Part shown: positions 18,177 through 26,408 of the stretch, piece by piece
Layout of the letters: every line of letters starts with the position of its first letter
Position numbering within the stretch: position 1 is the first letter of the stretch
NCBI GenBank assembly: GCA_021792655.1
Contig: JAJYUG010000003.1
Location: 1-51,941, forward strand
Direction of reading: 5' to 3'
Length of the DNA: 51,941 nucleotides
DNA from: Thermoplasmata archaeon
GTDB taxonomy: Archaea; Thermoplasmatota; Thermoplasmata; Thermoplasmatales; Thermoplasmataceae
Position numbers and translations under genes: made by a program
Notes under the pieces: generated by a model
The model's database searches: none
Seen by the model: only the letters and a program-made list of their open reading frames with translations
What the model was told of the DNA's origin: nothing

Positions 18177-18635
18177 TTATACTTTGATCGCAGCATCCGT
18201 TTGAGAACGGATAAGATCACTTGCGGCTAAAGCGGCGGGGTATAAGACCTCTTCTTCCAGTGAAATATGGTGTATCAGTTCGTCGGCTATACCACTGATT
18301 TCATCGCTTGAAAAAGAACTGAATTGTTTTCTCGCATGGTCGACGACGTTAACCATGGACCTGTGTTCCTCCAGCATTTCTCCGTAATTTTCCCTAAAAT
18401 TATTGCTGGCGTCGATAAACTCCTTGCTTTCACTTCCGACTGATTCGCTTGTCCTGCCCTTAAGGAACTTTAACAAAGGTACCACAGACACGTTTTCGCG
18501 TTCCATATGGCATTTGAAAGAACAGAGTATATCGGAGAACGCGCTTCCCAATGGATTTTCTTCCTTAGAAACGCTTTCCAGTTTCCTGACCAGTTCCTCA
18601 TGCTCTTCATCCAATAACGACCTACTATCTGTCAT
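18177..18635 (-). CDS. Hemerythrin-like HHE protein 1
   Basis: A 152-residue four-helix bundle with hemerythrin ligands: LLDEEHEELV, FKCHMERENV, MLEEHRSMV and LIHHISLEEEVLYP (HxxxEE). It should carry a di-iron centre that may bind O2 or NO, or store or deliver iron. The ATG at 18635 is preceded by the CCCGAA-N4-TTAGGG operator 34 nt upstream. It lies next to the HTH_10 regulator and converges with it. Confidence 0.88.
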   Translation of the reverse strand: MTDSRSLLDEEHEELVRKLESVSKEENPLGSAFSDILCSFKCHMERENVSVVPLLKFLKGRTSESVGSESKEFIDASNNFRENYGEMLEEHRSMVNVVDHARKQFSSFSSDEISGIADELIHHISLEEEVLYPAALAASDLIRSQTDAAIKV

Positions 18636-18669
18636 AACTTATTATTTGTCTCATGTTAATCTGATTTCT

Positions 18670-18685
18670 CCCGAAAAGTTTAGGG
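18670..18685. promoter_or_regulatory. CCCGAA-N4-TTAGGG operator, hemerythrin 1
   Basis: CCCGAA-aagt-TTAGGG, 11/12 to the consensus, 34 nt upstream of ATG 18635. Confidence 0.72.
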
Positions 18686-18818
18686 ATACTTGCTAATAGT
18701 ATCTGGCTTAAAGGGCCATTTTAAGCATTCTCTGCGTTGCCTATCAATAGAAAGCCTAAGTATTCATTCAACAGGTGAATGGTAATAATCACTCTAGAGC
18801 CTTTAAGGCGTAACTTCT

Positions 18819-19166
18819 TCAGCTCTTGCTAAGAATACTTTTTAATGCCACCGCATTGTTGTGTTCTTCATTCCTTGAGGAAAAAATTAACGTGACTATA
18901 GGATGTGTAGAGATTATCTGCTGGAGTAGAGTTACTGAGTTGTTACCTGATAATTCCTGGCTATATTTTTCCACGAATGTGTCCCATTTACTGTCTTCAT
19001 GATTAAACCATTTTCTTAGCTCAGTTGATGGCCCGATCTCTCTTAGCCAAAGATCAACATGTGCTTTTTCTTTTGCAATGCCTCTCGGCCAGAGGCGTTC
19101 CACAAGAACCCGATATCCATCACTTTCGGAATAAGGCGCGTAGATTCTTTTCAAATTCACGGTCAT
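18819..19166 (-). CDS. DUF488 family protein, YeaO type
   Basis: At 115 residues it matches the short YeaO type of DUF488: VNLKRIYAPYSESDGYRVLVERLWPRGI, then WLREIGPSTELRKWF and a late VTLIFSSRNEEHNNAVAL. The function is unknown; relatives are often found near stress and respiration genes. No CCCTAA operator is seen before its ATG 19166. A TATA-like ACATTTATTATTTAG (about 19190-19204) stands upstream. Confidence 0.85.
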   Translation of the reverse strand: MTVNLKRIYAPYSESDGYRVLVERLWPRGIAKEKAHVDLWLREIGPSTELRKWFNHEDSKWDTFVEKYSQELSGNNSVTLLQQIISTHPIVTLIFSSRNEEHNNAVALKSILSKS

Positions 19167-19325
19167 ATGGACGGATTTAACTCCAGACTATAACATTTAT
19201 TATTTAGACACTTATCTTTATGGATTCGCATGTCTGTCGAGAATCTTTGTGAGTGGCCGATCCTGAACTTTTTGCCGTTGAATGCCCAAACAGTTTCGGC
19301 TTAACATAAACCACCCATCTGTATT

Positions 19326-19451
19326 CTATTTATCCTGTTTAACAGAGATATCGGCAAACGCAGGCGATTCCCATTCCCATACATCGGCGAGATAATCGTC
19401 GAGTCCGAATGATGAATTTATTTTGGAAACATCCGTAGTTTTGTCTCTCAT
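19326..19451 (-). CDS. Putative 41-aa protein of unknown function
   Basis: An ATG-started frame of 41 codons behind GGATAAGG, ending in TAG at 19326. It is acidic and aromatic (LDDYLADVWEWESP), with codon use that looks coding rather than random. Near-operator CCACAA-atta-TTAGGG (19500-19515) is 48 nt upstream. It may be a small regulated protein or the tail of a decayed gene; no homology was recognised. Confidence 0.35.
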   Translation of the reverse strand: MRDKTTDVSKINSSFGLDDYLADVWEWESPAFADISVKQDK

Positions 19452-20086
19452 CCTTATCCTTCTCTCGTTAACCAGTACAAAACAACTATTGAAAGTTACC
19501 CACAAATTATTAGGGGATATAAAAATAATCCAGCGCCATTTTAACGCGATCGTTTGGCCTCATGGTTTACAATTGACAAGGTTAGGCAATCCCTGGGCAA
19601 ATTTGGTATATAGTAAAGGAGAGTTCTCTTGTGAAACCTTGCCTAGATATAGACGATAGAAGGTGATGAGAAGCAATGTCAATCCCCAGTGGAAACTTGG
19701 AGTCAAATAGTTTCAAGTTTGATCCATATCCCCAGGATGCAAAAATTTTGGGAGAACATCAGAGACACCTTCCCTTGCACTCGTATTAAAGCCAGAAAAA
19801 TCCTGATATCCGTAAAAATGTTCCTAAACGCTGTTAACATGCCTCATGGTATTTTCTTTCCTAATATTCCGTGAATTTTTTCGATGAGTAGCCACCAATA
19901 ACACTGCAAGACAAGCAGATGCACTGCCTCATCAGCACTTCCATATATTACAGGTCAGAATGATCCCGTTGTGATCAGATGTTTTACGTGTGTAAAGGAT
20001 TTCTTGAGGGTTGTTTTTTTGATTTCCAGTCCATACATATCTATGGAGACGGGCCATCTTCAACCCATTCCTGATTGAGAAAAAGA
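19452..20086. other. Gene-poor stretch between the YeaO-type and NDH-2 genes
   Basis: This 635-bp stretch has no recognised long gene. It contains a weak operator-like site (19500-19515), a 78-codon plus frame (19423-19659), a 61-codon plus frame (19689-19874) and a 37-codon frame (19676-19789) behind a GGTGAT element. None shows a domain I can name. It may be decayed DNA at an old insertion boundary. Confidence 0.4.
19676..19789 (+). CDS. Putative 37-aa ORF with good ribosome binding site
   Basis: ATG 19676 follows AAGGTGATGAG at proper spacing, the archaeal GGTGAT-type element. The 37-residue product is not recognised and could be the start of a broken gene, because no frame continues past TAA. 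Confidence 0.2.
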   Translation: MSIPSGNLESNSFKFDPYPQDAKILGEHQRHLPLHSY

Positions 20087-21379
20087 TTATGCCAGTTTTC
20101 TACCAAATGCAATTTGATTCTTGAGAAGCGGTACATGGATCCAGTCCCACAGGACGCCCAACCTGTTCCGCATTGGACGTACTTTTACCAAGTGCACGAA
20201 ACGCCATAATAACCATCCAGCAAAACCAGTGAGCACAATTCCATTGGATAGTTTGCAAACACCATTGAATTTTCCAAGAGATACCATTATTCCTGAATTT
20301 CTAAAGCGAAAATCTGGAAATCCAGTGAGATTACCGTTAAGCAGCAGGTGCCCTAAAGCCATGGCCGCGTATCTCCCTTCCTGTACAGCAACTGCGGCGG
20401 TTTGAGGCACGCTCAGTGATCTACCATTGAATGTGGGAAGGGCATTGTCACCCAGAACAAATACACTTTCGGAACCTAGTGCTCGTAAATTTCCATTTAC
20501 CAATATCCGACCAGATTGGAGCGCTAAACCTTGTTCCCGAAGATCAGTAACAATTTTACTGTTCTGGACACCAGCTGCCCAGAAAACATGAGAAGTTTTT
20601 ATAGTCGCTCCGTTAGAAAGCCTTACTTCGTCTCCAGTAATTTCTTCAACCTTGCTGGATAGACGCACCTTAACTCCGGACTTTACTAATTCATCTGAGA
20701 TTATATTTGATAGTTTTATGTCGTTTTCACCCACAAGATTGTCTTTCGCTTCTATGAGTTCCACTCTGAAATTATCTCTTGATCTTCCGCTTCTTGCGTT
20801 AGCATACTCAGCAATCGAACCTGCAAGTTCAACACCAGAAGCCCCTCCACCCACTACGACAAAAGTATCCCGAGGTTCTTCCTGTTCATCCAACCCTATC
20901 AGCAACTGATCTTTTTTTACAGAATCTTGAAGAATAAGCCTGATCTCCAGACCGTCTCTGAGAGATTTTAGCGGAATTGCATGTTCCCGCACCCCTTTTA
21001 CTCCAAAATCATTATTTTCCGTGCCCAGTGAGATTATAAGATAATCATAGGGAATTTCTCCTTCAGATGTGATTATTTTATTAGATTTCAGATCGATTTC
21101 CATGATATTAGCAGTGATGAAATTGAACCCCATATCCTGGATTCTTTCCGATGCATGGATCGAAATATGTTTATCACTTACCTGTGCGGTGGCGACCTGG
21201 TAAAGCAATGGTGAAAACAGCATAAAATCCGTTGCATTAATGGCCGTTACATCTATCCCGCTCAATTTATTTTCCCGGATTCTGCTATGCAAATTTTCCA
21301 GGAAAGATATCCCTGCGAATCCTGTTCCAAGCACTACGACCCTCAGTCCAAGATGCTGTTTTAATTGTTTTTCGTTCAT
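20087..21379 (-). CDS. ndh: Type II NADH:quinone oxidoreductase (NDH-2)
   Basis: A non-proton-pumping FAD enzyme passing electrons from NADH to membrane quinone. VVLGTGFAG near residue 14 binds FAD, VVVGGGASGVELAG near residue 175 binds NAD(P)H, and the FAD-ribitol motif is VFVLGDNA. The C-terminal part (FAGWLLWRFVHLVKV) is the usual amphipathic membrane anchor. The 430 residues match NDH-2. It lies 30 bp after a hemerythrin gene and probably shares its operator-controlled transcript. Together with Nar it would make a short NADH-to-nitrate chain. Confidence 0.92.
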   Translation of the reverse strand: MNEKQLKQHLGLRVVVLGTGFAGISFLENLHSRIRENKLSGIDVTAINATDFMLFSPLLYQVATAQVSDKHISIHASERIQDMGFNFITANIMEIDLKSNKIITSEGEIPYDYLIISLGTENNDFGVKGVREHAIPLKSLRDGLEIRLILQDSVKKDQLLIGLDEQEEPRDTFVVVGGGASGVELAGSIAEYANARSGRSRDNFRVELIEAKDNLVGENDIKLSNIISDELVKSGVKVRLSSKVEEITGDEVRLSNGATIKTSHVFWAAGVQNSKIVTDLREQGLALQSGRILVNGNLRALGSESVFVLGDNALPTFNGRSLSVPQTAAVAVQEGRYAAMALGHLLLNGNLTGFPDFRFRNSGIMVSLGKFNGVCKLSNGIVLTGFAGWLLWRFVHLVKVRPMRNRLGVLWDWIHVPLLKNQIAFGRKLA

Positions 21380-21409
21380 AGAATCACTCCCTATAATCTC
21401 ATTCTAGAG

Positions 21410-21877
21410 TCATTGACTAGCTGTTTTAGCGAGTGCGCTCCCCGCAGAGTTAAAGGTTCCGGAAAGGATATGCTCGGCAGCCTGGCAGGCTATCTTAAGT
21501 GAGGCTTTCTCAAGTTTTTCGTGTGCTTCAACACTCCGCCATAATCTTTCTCCTCTATAATTTCCTGTTTCCTTCGAGAGCTCTAACATCCTGTGCGCAG
21601 CAATTCTTGTGCTTTCATGTTCCTCTTCCATGTCTTTATATTCCATCGAAAATTCCTCTGCAATTCTCTTAAGCTGATCCTTATTATTCATGAACGCATA
21701 AGACTCCTCTGTTATGTAATTGAGAAGTGGCACAACCAATTCCTCTTCCTTCGCTACATGATCCGCAAAAATAGATTGAAATTCGAGAAAACTCGGTGCC
21801 GAATCCGGTCCCTTGTTGTCGTAAATCGTCTCGAACTTCCAGTTCTTATGATTTGATACATTTTCCATTCTGATCAT
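21410..21877 (-). CDS. Hemerythrin-like HHE protein 2
   Basis: The frame is open to 21952, but the CCCGAA-N4-TTAGGG operator (21914-21929) lies inside that extension. ATG 21877 (155 residues) is therefore the better start, giving the 36-nt operator spacing. Ligand motifs are FADHVAKEEELVVPLL, MEEEHESTRIAAHRML, and helices at both ends. The first ligand helix is less clear than in the other copies (HKNW near the N-terminus), so its iron site may differ. It probably forms an operon with ndh. Confidence 0.75.
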   Translation of the reverse strand: MIRMENVSNHKNWKFETIYDNKGPDSAPSFLEFQSIFADHVAKEEELVVPLLNYITEESYAFMNNKDQLKRIAEEFSMEYKDMEEEHESTRIAAHRMLELSKETGNYRGERLWRSVEAHEKLEKASLKIACQAAEHILSGTFNSAGSALAKTASQ

Positions 21878-21913
21878 CAAAGTTAGTAATGCGCGTGTGC
21901 CCTTATCATTAAT

Positions 21914-21929
21914 CCCGAAGGATTTAGGG
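21914..21929. promoter_or_regulatory. CCCGAA-N4-TTAGGG operator, hemerythrin 2 / ndh
   Basis: CCCGAA-ggat-TTAGGG, 11/12 to the consensus. It is 36 nt upstream of ATG 21877 and, on the coding strand, abuts ATTAATGATAA at the TATA position. It sits inside the longer open frame. Confidence 0.72.
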
Positions 21930-22058
21930 CTAGAGTGAAAACCCATAGACAAGTCCGTTGTTCATGTATCAATTGATAAGATATGAAGTCCAAACAACAC
22001 GAGGAAACAATCTAACGCTCCATAGGTGTAAAACCAAAAATAAGACGCTTCCAGTCAT

Positions 22059-22496
22059 CTATCCGGTTCCCTCTATTCTGGTCTCTAAATGCTCTAAGAC
22101 CTCAATCTCTTCCTTGGAATGAATTTTCAGTATATTTAACATAGTGTGGCTTAACATACTTATCTGATGGTAATCCATTGTTGATCTAACTAATACTGTT
22201 TCCTCAAATGTAAGTTTCCTTAGCAGATCGTGATCTCTTGATAATCGTTGAAGAATACCGTTAATTCCTGGATCGGCTTTGAGAAGATCCCTATATAAGC
22301 CATCTTCCTCTTCTTGTGCATGGGCCAAGACTTTATCATTCCACAGACTTTCCAGGGTCTCTGTAGCCATTTTGTTTATAGCCTCCGTGTTAGAATCGTG
22401 GGCATCCAGTATTGCAAGTGCCTCCTCTATTTCGCCCTGGACAGCGTAGTGAATCATTTTGTGCGATTCTTTTTTTCTTAGCGCCGGACCGGACAT
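22059..22496 (-). CDS. Hemerythrin-like HHE protein 3, last gene of the nar operon
   Basis: A 145-residue helical protein with VLAHAQEEEDGLYRDLL, LSRDHDLLRKL and ILKIHSKEEIEVL, the HHE pattern for a di-iron site. It starts 18 bp after the TDT gene behind GTGGAGG, so it is the last gene of the narGHJI-TDT transcript. Co-expression with nitrate reductase supports an NO- or iron-related task. Confidence 0.82.
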   Translation of the reverse strand: MSGPALRKKESHKMIHYAVQGEIEEALAILDAHDSNTEAINKMATETLESLWNDKVLAHAQEEEDGLYRDLLKADPGINGILQRLSRDHDLLRKLTFEETVLVRSTMDYHQISMLSHTMLNILKIHSKEEIEVLEHLETRIEGTG

Positions 22497-22514
22497 ATTT
22501 TTCCTCCACTTTTA

Positions 22515-23603
22515 TCAACTTACGGAATCGTTCCTCACTGTATTTTCCTCACTCAAACGATCACCCGAAACAACACTGTGGATCAGACCGATGAATTCAT
22601 AGAGCCAGGCTGCAATTGCAATATAAATAAATAACTCCGGAATCACAAGGAATGCCTTGAAACCCGAAGCTTTTGCAAGAAAGTAGGTGGAGACAGTATA
22701 CATCCCCATGGGGAATACGCCTCCCCAGAAAAGAGGATCATAATTCAGCAGGCTTTCTCTTCCCTTCGTATACTTCAATATGCCTACGATAAGAAGCCAT
22801 GGTATCCACCAGCTTCCATACGCCCACATGAGGAGAGCAGAGCCTAACAGAAATTGCCTCAAGATATCGGATTGAGATGCGAAACCCGATGCGTTACCAT
22901 TTAAAAATATTAATACTCCAGCCAATGTCGTGATAGCCGTTGCTCCCATATTGATCCAATATGGCCCGGTAAGATCATTTGTGTTAAGCTTCATGAATAG
23001 AAGCCTGTAATTAATGAGGGACATCACTAATACGTATGTTAACCAGCCAATCATATAGAAAACGAGCGAGAATATATACATCCAGCTGTGGATAGGAGAC
23101 AATTGGGCTGCAAGAACTGCTACCGACTGAGTGGAGACAATCGCTATTAGCCACGCACCATTTATACCATTCTCCAATGATGGTTTATTTTTACTCAGAG
23201 AAAGGGAGACGAAAATAAAATACTGATAAAAGAACCAAAGTATTAAACCGAATAACCACAAGTCAAATGCTGCCGTGTAGTTCTTTTCCACTACAAAAAA
23301 TACGGAACCTAGCGTATTGGTTCCCGCAATTACAGTAAAGAACCCAGGAGCGCGGGAATGATCCTCCAGATCCCTTAGATAATATCCACTATACACAATT
23401 ACCCTGTAAATAGAAAGGATCCAGAGTACAATGTAACCTATGAAATCCACATAGAACAGGAATTGTGAAAGTATGTATATGCTGTAAATATAAGCTGCAA
23501 TTGAAACGATTCCAGTAGCCATGACCATTGCAAAATATGCAGGTAAAAGGTTTTTTGCTGTGTTATCCCATCTCATAGAGATTGTGGCCACGAAGTGGTT
23601 CAT
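22515..23603 (-). CDS. TDT/TehA (SLAC1)-family transporter in the nar operon
   Basis: About ten hydrophobic segments over 362 residues, with family motifs such as LLPAYFAMVMATGIVSIA and PLFWGGVFPMGMYTVSTYFL near the end. The family includes TehA, C4-dicarboxylate exporters and the plant anion channel SLAC1, which passes nitrate. It overlaps narI by 4 nt (ATGA) and so is coupled to it. No NarK is present, so this protein could carry nitrate or nitrite (inference). Confidence 0.85.
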   Translation of the reverse strand: MNHFVATISMRWDNTAKNLLPAYFAMVMATGIVSIAAYIYSIYILSQFLFYVDFIGYIVLWILSIYRVIVYSGYYLRDLEDHSRAPGFFTVIAGTNTLGSVFFVVEKNYTAAFDLWLFGLILWFFYQYFIFVSLSLSKNKPSLENGINGAWLIAIVSTQSVAVLAAQLSPIHSWMYIFSLVFYMIGWLTYVLVMSLINYRLLFMKLNTNDLTGPYWINMGATAITTLAGVLIFLNGNASGFASQSDILRQFLLGSALLMWAYGSWWIPWLLIVGILKYTKGRESLLNYDPLFWGGVFPMGMYTVSTYFLAKASGFKAFLVIPELFIYIAIAAWLYEFIGLIHSVVSGDRLSEENTVRNDSVS

Positions 23604-24337
23604 CTTATCTCCTGTGACTTTATATCCTGTGAAATGCCATCTTCACTTCCAAATTTTCTGAACAGAATCGGCTTCCGGAAAAGATATCTAACAGGCGTAG
23701 TAAATATATGAACCAGTCTAGTAAACGGAATAGATGGGTACAAGAGGAATGAAACCAATATATGAATTTTGAATATCAAGGGCACATTGTTCATCAAAGA
23801 CGCATTTGGCTGGAACGTAAAAAAGCCAGTCATCCATTGACCCACATTGGCCATGACTGCATTATAAGCGGCTGATCCGTTGATTACGTCATAACCAAGC
23901 GGAAGTGTTAGCCCCAGTGACATTATAACTAGAAGCAGGAATAGCACGTAGGTATCTCCAAGGCTTGAATTTACGCGCACTCTTTTCACAAAGACCCTCC
24001 TACCAATCAGAATTGCAAGCCCTATCCATGCCATAATTCCAAAGATCGCTCCGAGAACGACTGAGGCAATAAAATTCATATAATCCGAAACACCGAACCT
24101 ATTAAGTAGCTGGATAGGAACAAAAAGGCCTGCGAAATGCCCAAGAATAACAAATATAAGCCCATAATGAAAGAATCTCGCGCCCCACTGTAGGCGTTCT
24201 TTTTCAAACAACTCACTTGACTTCGACGTGATGCTAAGTGGTTTAAATCTGAACCTGTAGACGATTCCAATTATCATAACGGCAAACGAGAGATATGGAT
24301 AAATTACCCATTCCAGCTGATCTATATAGCTCATCAA
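23600..24337 (-). CDS. narI: Respiratory nitrate reductase gamma subunit (cytochrome b)
   Basis: A five-helix membrane subunit that takes electrons from quinol and anchors NarGH. The heme ligands are at positions matching E. coli NarI: His57 and His67 (FFHYGLIFVILGHFAG), and His192 and His210 (IHILVSFLLYP...RLVHIF). The protein has 245 residues. It starts with ATGATG and overlaps the narJ stop by 4 nt and the TDT gene by 4 nt. Confidence 0.95.
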   Translation of the reverse strand: MMSYIDQLEWVIYPYLSFAVMIIGIVYRFRFKPLSITSKSSELFEKERLQWGARFFHYGLIFVILGHFAGLFVPIQLLNRFGVSDYMNFIASVVLGAIFGIMAWIGLAILIGRRVFVKRVRVNSSLGDTYVLFLLLVIMSLGLTLPLGYDVINGSAAYNAVMANVGQWMTGFFTFQPNASLMNNVPLIFKIHILVSFLLYPSIPFTRLVHIFTTPVRYLFRKPILFRKFGSEDGISQDIKSQEIR

Positions 24338-24918
24338 TACTCCCCCCCATCATATTTCATCGGGAACGGCAGTTCCCCTGTATCTACATCACCCGGAATT
24401 ATCTCCCTTACATGTCCAGATTCTTCCAATACCCTGCCAAGGAGCGCGAATATATTACGATACATATCCGAATTAACCTTATCGACCGTTTTTGAAAAAT
24501 ATCTGTGGAGTCGCGTTTCAATATCTGCTGGTACTTCTCCGGGATCAAGGGAAGACATGAATTCCAAAAGAATTGGTATATAGTCAGGTGTTTCTTTACC
24601 GATAATCTTAAAATGTTTTTCTTCGATCATTTGTTTGATTTCAATCAACGCGTTTCCTCTCTCCCTGCTGTCTCCATACTCAAATGCTGTCAGGTAAAGA
24701 TATGAGCTTCCCGCCATTTCGAAGCACCTTACGTACTCCATCTGAATGTCCAGAATATCTCTAGACTTCACGTATTCCAGAAAGTCCACTGTTTCGCTTT
24801 CGATCATCTCTCCTGTTCGTGGCGATATTGATTCAATGTAAAGACCGGTTGAATCGTATTCCGGATAATCCAGAATCTTGGAAGCAATGCTCAGTGTAGG
24901 CCTTGACTCGGCTTTCAG
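24334..24918 (-). CDS. narJ: Nitrate reductase maturation chaperone NarJ (CTG start)
   Basis: NarJ binds NarG and assists Mo-cofactor insertion before membrane attachment. The first ATG (24807) would give only 157 residues and lose the conserved N-terminus. The frame continues upstream with SIASKILDYPEYDST, the usual NarJ N-terminal motif, to an in-frame stop. The only fitting initiator is CTG 24918, which overlaps the narH stop as CTGA and follows GGGGTGG. That makes 194 residues. This is the same overlap geometry as the ATGA junctions of narJ-narI and narI-TDT. Confidence 0.85.
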   Translation of the reverse strand: MKAESRPTLSIASKILDYPEYDSTGLYIESISPRTGEMIESETVDFLEYVKSRDILDIQMEYVRCFEMAGSSYLYLTAFEYGDSRERGNALIEIKQMIEEKHFKIIGKETPDYIPILLEFMSSLDPGEVPADIETRLHRYFSKTVDKVNSDMYRNIFALLGRVLEESGHVREIIPGDVDTGELPFPMKYDGGEY

Positions 24919-26408
24919 TATGTACCACCCCTTTTAAGTTTTGGCTGAACGATTCCTTCTGGCGGAGCAATACCCTCAAGGCTGCATGCTCCTTGAAGGT
25001 AAGAAGCATCGGCTGCGTTATCTCTCCTAGCTGTCGGAATCACGAAGCGATCCTCGTATTTTGCAACTCCAAAGAGTCTGGCCATGTCCGTAACCTCCTG
25101 TTCGTCCATACCTGATTCATTGAGAAGTTTTGAATTTCCTGGCTCCCCGAGACCGATCGATCTCATATAAGATCGCATGGCACTCATTTTAAGCAGAACC
25201 TTCCTAATGACCCGGGTGTCCCCAGCGGAAAGGATCGAAGCGAGATATTCCATAGGTATTCTCATGGAATCCACAAGTGAGACATAGTCCTCGGCTGCAA
25301 ATTCATCCTCATTACTGACATTGCTCAATATGGGACTCAAAGGCGGGACATACCAAACCATTGGGAGTGTCCTGAACTCAGGGTGTAGCGGAAGTGCTAC
25401 TTTCCACTTTATAGCCATTTTATAGACGGGAGATGCCTGTGCCGCTTCAATCCATGCGTCATTTATTCCTTCCTCGTGCGCTAGCCTAATAACCTCTGGG
25501 TCAAAAGGGTCAAGGAAGATAGAAAGCTGACTCTCGTACAGTTTCTTCGGGTCTTGTACTGCAGCAGCCGACTCTATCCTATCCGCATCATACAGAATCG
25601 GTCCCAGATAGCGAATACGTCCTACGCAGGTCTCTGAACATACCGTTGGGAGACCAGCTTCAATGCGTGGATAACAAAAGGTGCATTTCTCTGATTTATG
25701 GGTATTCCAGTTAAAGTAAACCTTCTTGTACGGACATGCAGAGACACAGAATCTCCATCCCCTGCATGATTCTTCGTCCACAAGCACGATCCCGTCTTCG
25801 TCTCTCTTATATATGGCACCCGCCGGGCAAGCGGCTACACAAGCAGGGTTTAAGCAGTGTTCACATATACGCGGAAGATAAATCATGAAGGCTTTCTCAT
25901 ATTCAAAGGCGATCGCGTTCTCCAAATTTTCCAGGTTTGGGTCCATGGAGGATGTTTGACTTCCTCCTGCAAGATCGTCATTCCAGTTTGGTCCCCATTT
26001 TGGTTTATCTATCATGTCACCAGTAATTGCCGAATAGGGCCGGGCTACAGGTTGATGCTCTTTCTTACCGCTTTCCAACAAGTTATTGAATGTATAATCC
26101 CAAGGCTCATAATAGTCATCGATATTTGGAAGATCCGGGTTATAGAATATGTTCAGAAGTTTCTGGAGAGGACCTCCAGATCGCAGGCGCAGTTTGTTCT
26201 TGTGCAGCACCCAGCCGCCATTATACCGATCTTGATCTTCCCATCTTGTCGGATACCCCGGGCCAGGTCTACTTTCCACATTGTTAAACCACATGTATTC
26301 AGTTCCGGGGCGGTTTGTCCAAACATTCTTGCAAGTTACACTGCAGGTGTGGCAGCCTATACACTTGTCGAGATTCATGACCATTGCTATTTGTGACTTA
26401 ACTTTCAA
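24915..26408 (-). CDS. narH: Respiratory nitrate reductase beta subunit (Fe-S)
   Basis: Electron-transfer subunit with four Fe-S clusters between NarI and NarG. The first group, Cys16, 19, 22 and 26 (CIGCHTCSVTC), matches E. coli numbering. Further groups are CEHCLNPACVAACPAG, CRGWRFCVSACPYKK (a Trp replaces one Cys, so a 3Fe-4S cluster) and CTFCYPRIEAG...CSETC. The start is TTG 26408 behind GGTGAAT and overlaps narG by 11 nt. At 497 residues it has normal length. Confidence 0.97.
   Translation of the reverse strand: MKVKSQIAMVMNLDKCIGCHTCSVTCKNVWTNRPGTEYMWFNNVESRPGPGYPTRWEDQDRYNGGWVLHKNKLRLRSGGPLQKLLNIFYNPDLPNIDDYYEPWDYTFNNLLESGKKEHQPVARPYSAITGDMIDKPKWGPNWNDDLAGGSQTSSMDPNLENLENAIAFEYEKAFMIYLPRICEHCLNPACVAACPAGAIYKRDEDGIVLVDEESCRGWRFCVSACPYKKVYFNWNTHKSEKCTFCYPRIEAGLPTVCSETCVGRIRYLGPILYDADRIESAAAVQDPKKLYESQLSIFLDPFDPEVIRLAHEEGINDAWIEAAQASPVYKMAIKWKVALPLHPEFRTLPMVWYVPPLSPILSNVSNEDEFAAEDYVSLVDSMRIPMEYLASILSAGDTRVIRKVLLKMSAMRSYMRSIGLGEPGNSKLLNESGMDEQEVTDMARLFGVAKYEDRFVIPTARRDNAADASYLQGACSLEGIAPPEGIVQPKLKRGGTY

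Noticed and set aside
18755-18764. Half of the operator motif (GCCTAAGTAT)
   Set aside because: The second arm is absent, and it lies downstream of the YeaO-type gene, so it is likely chance.
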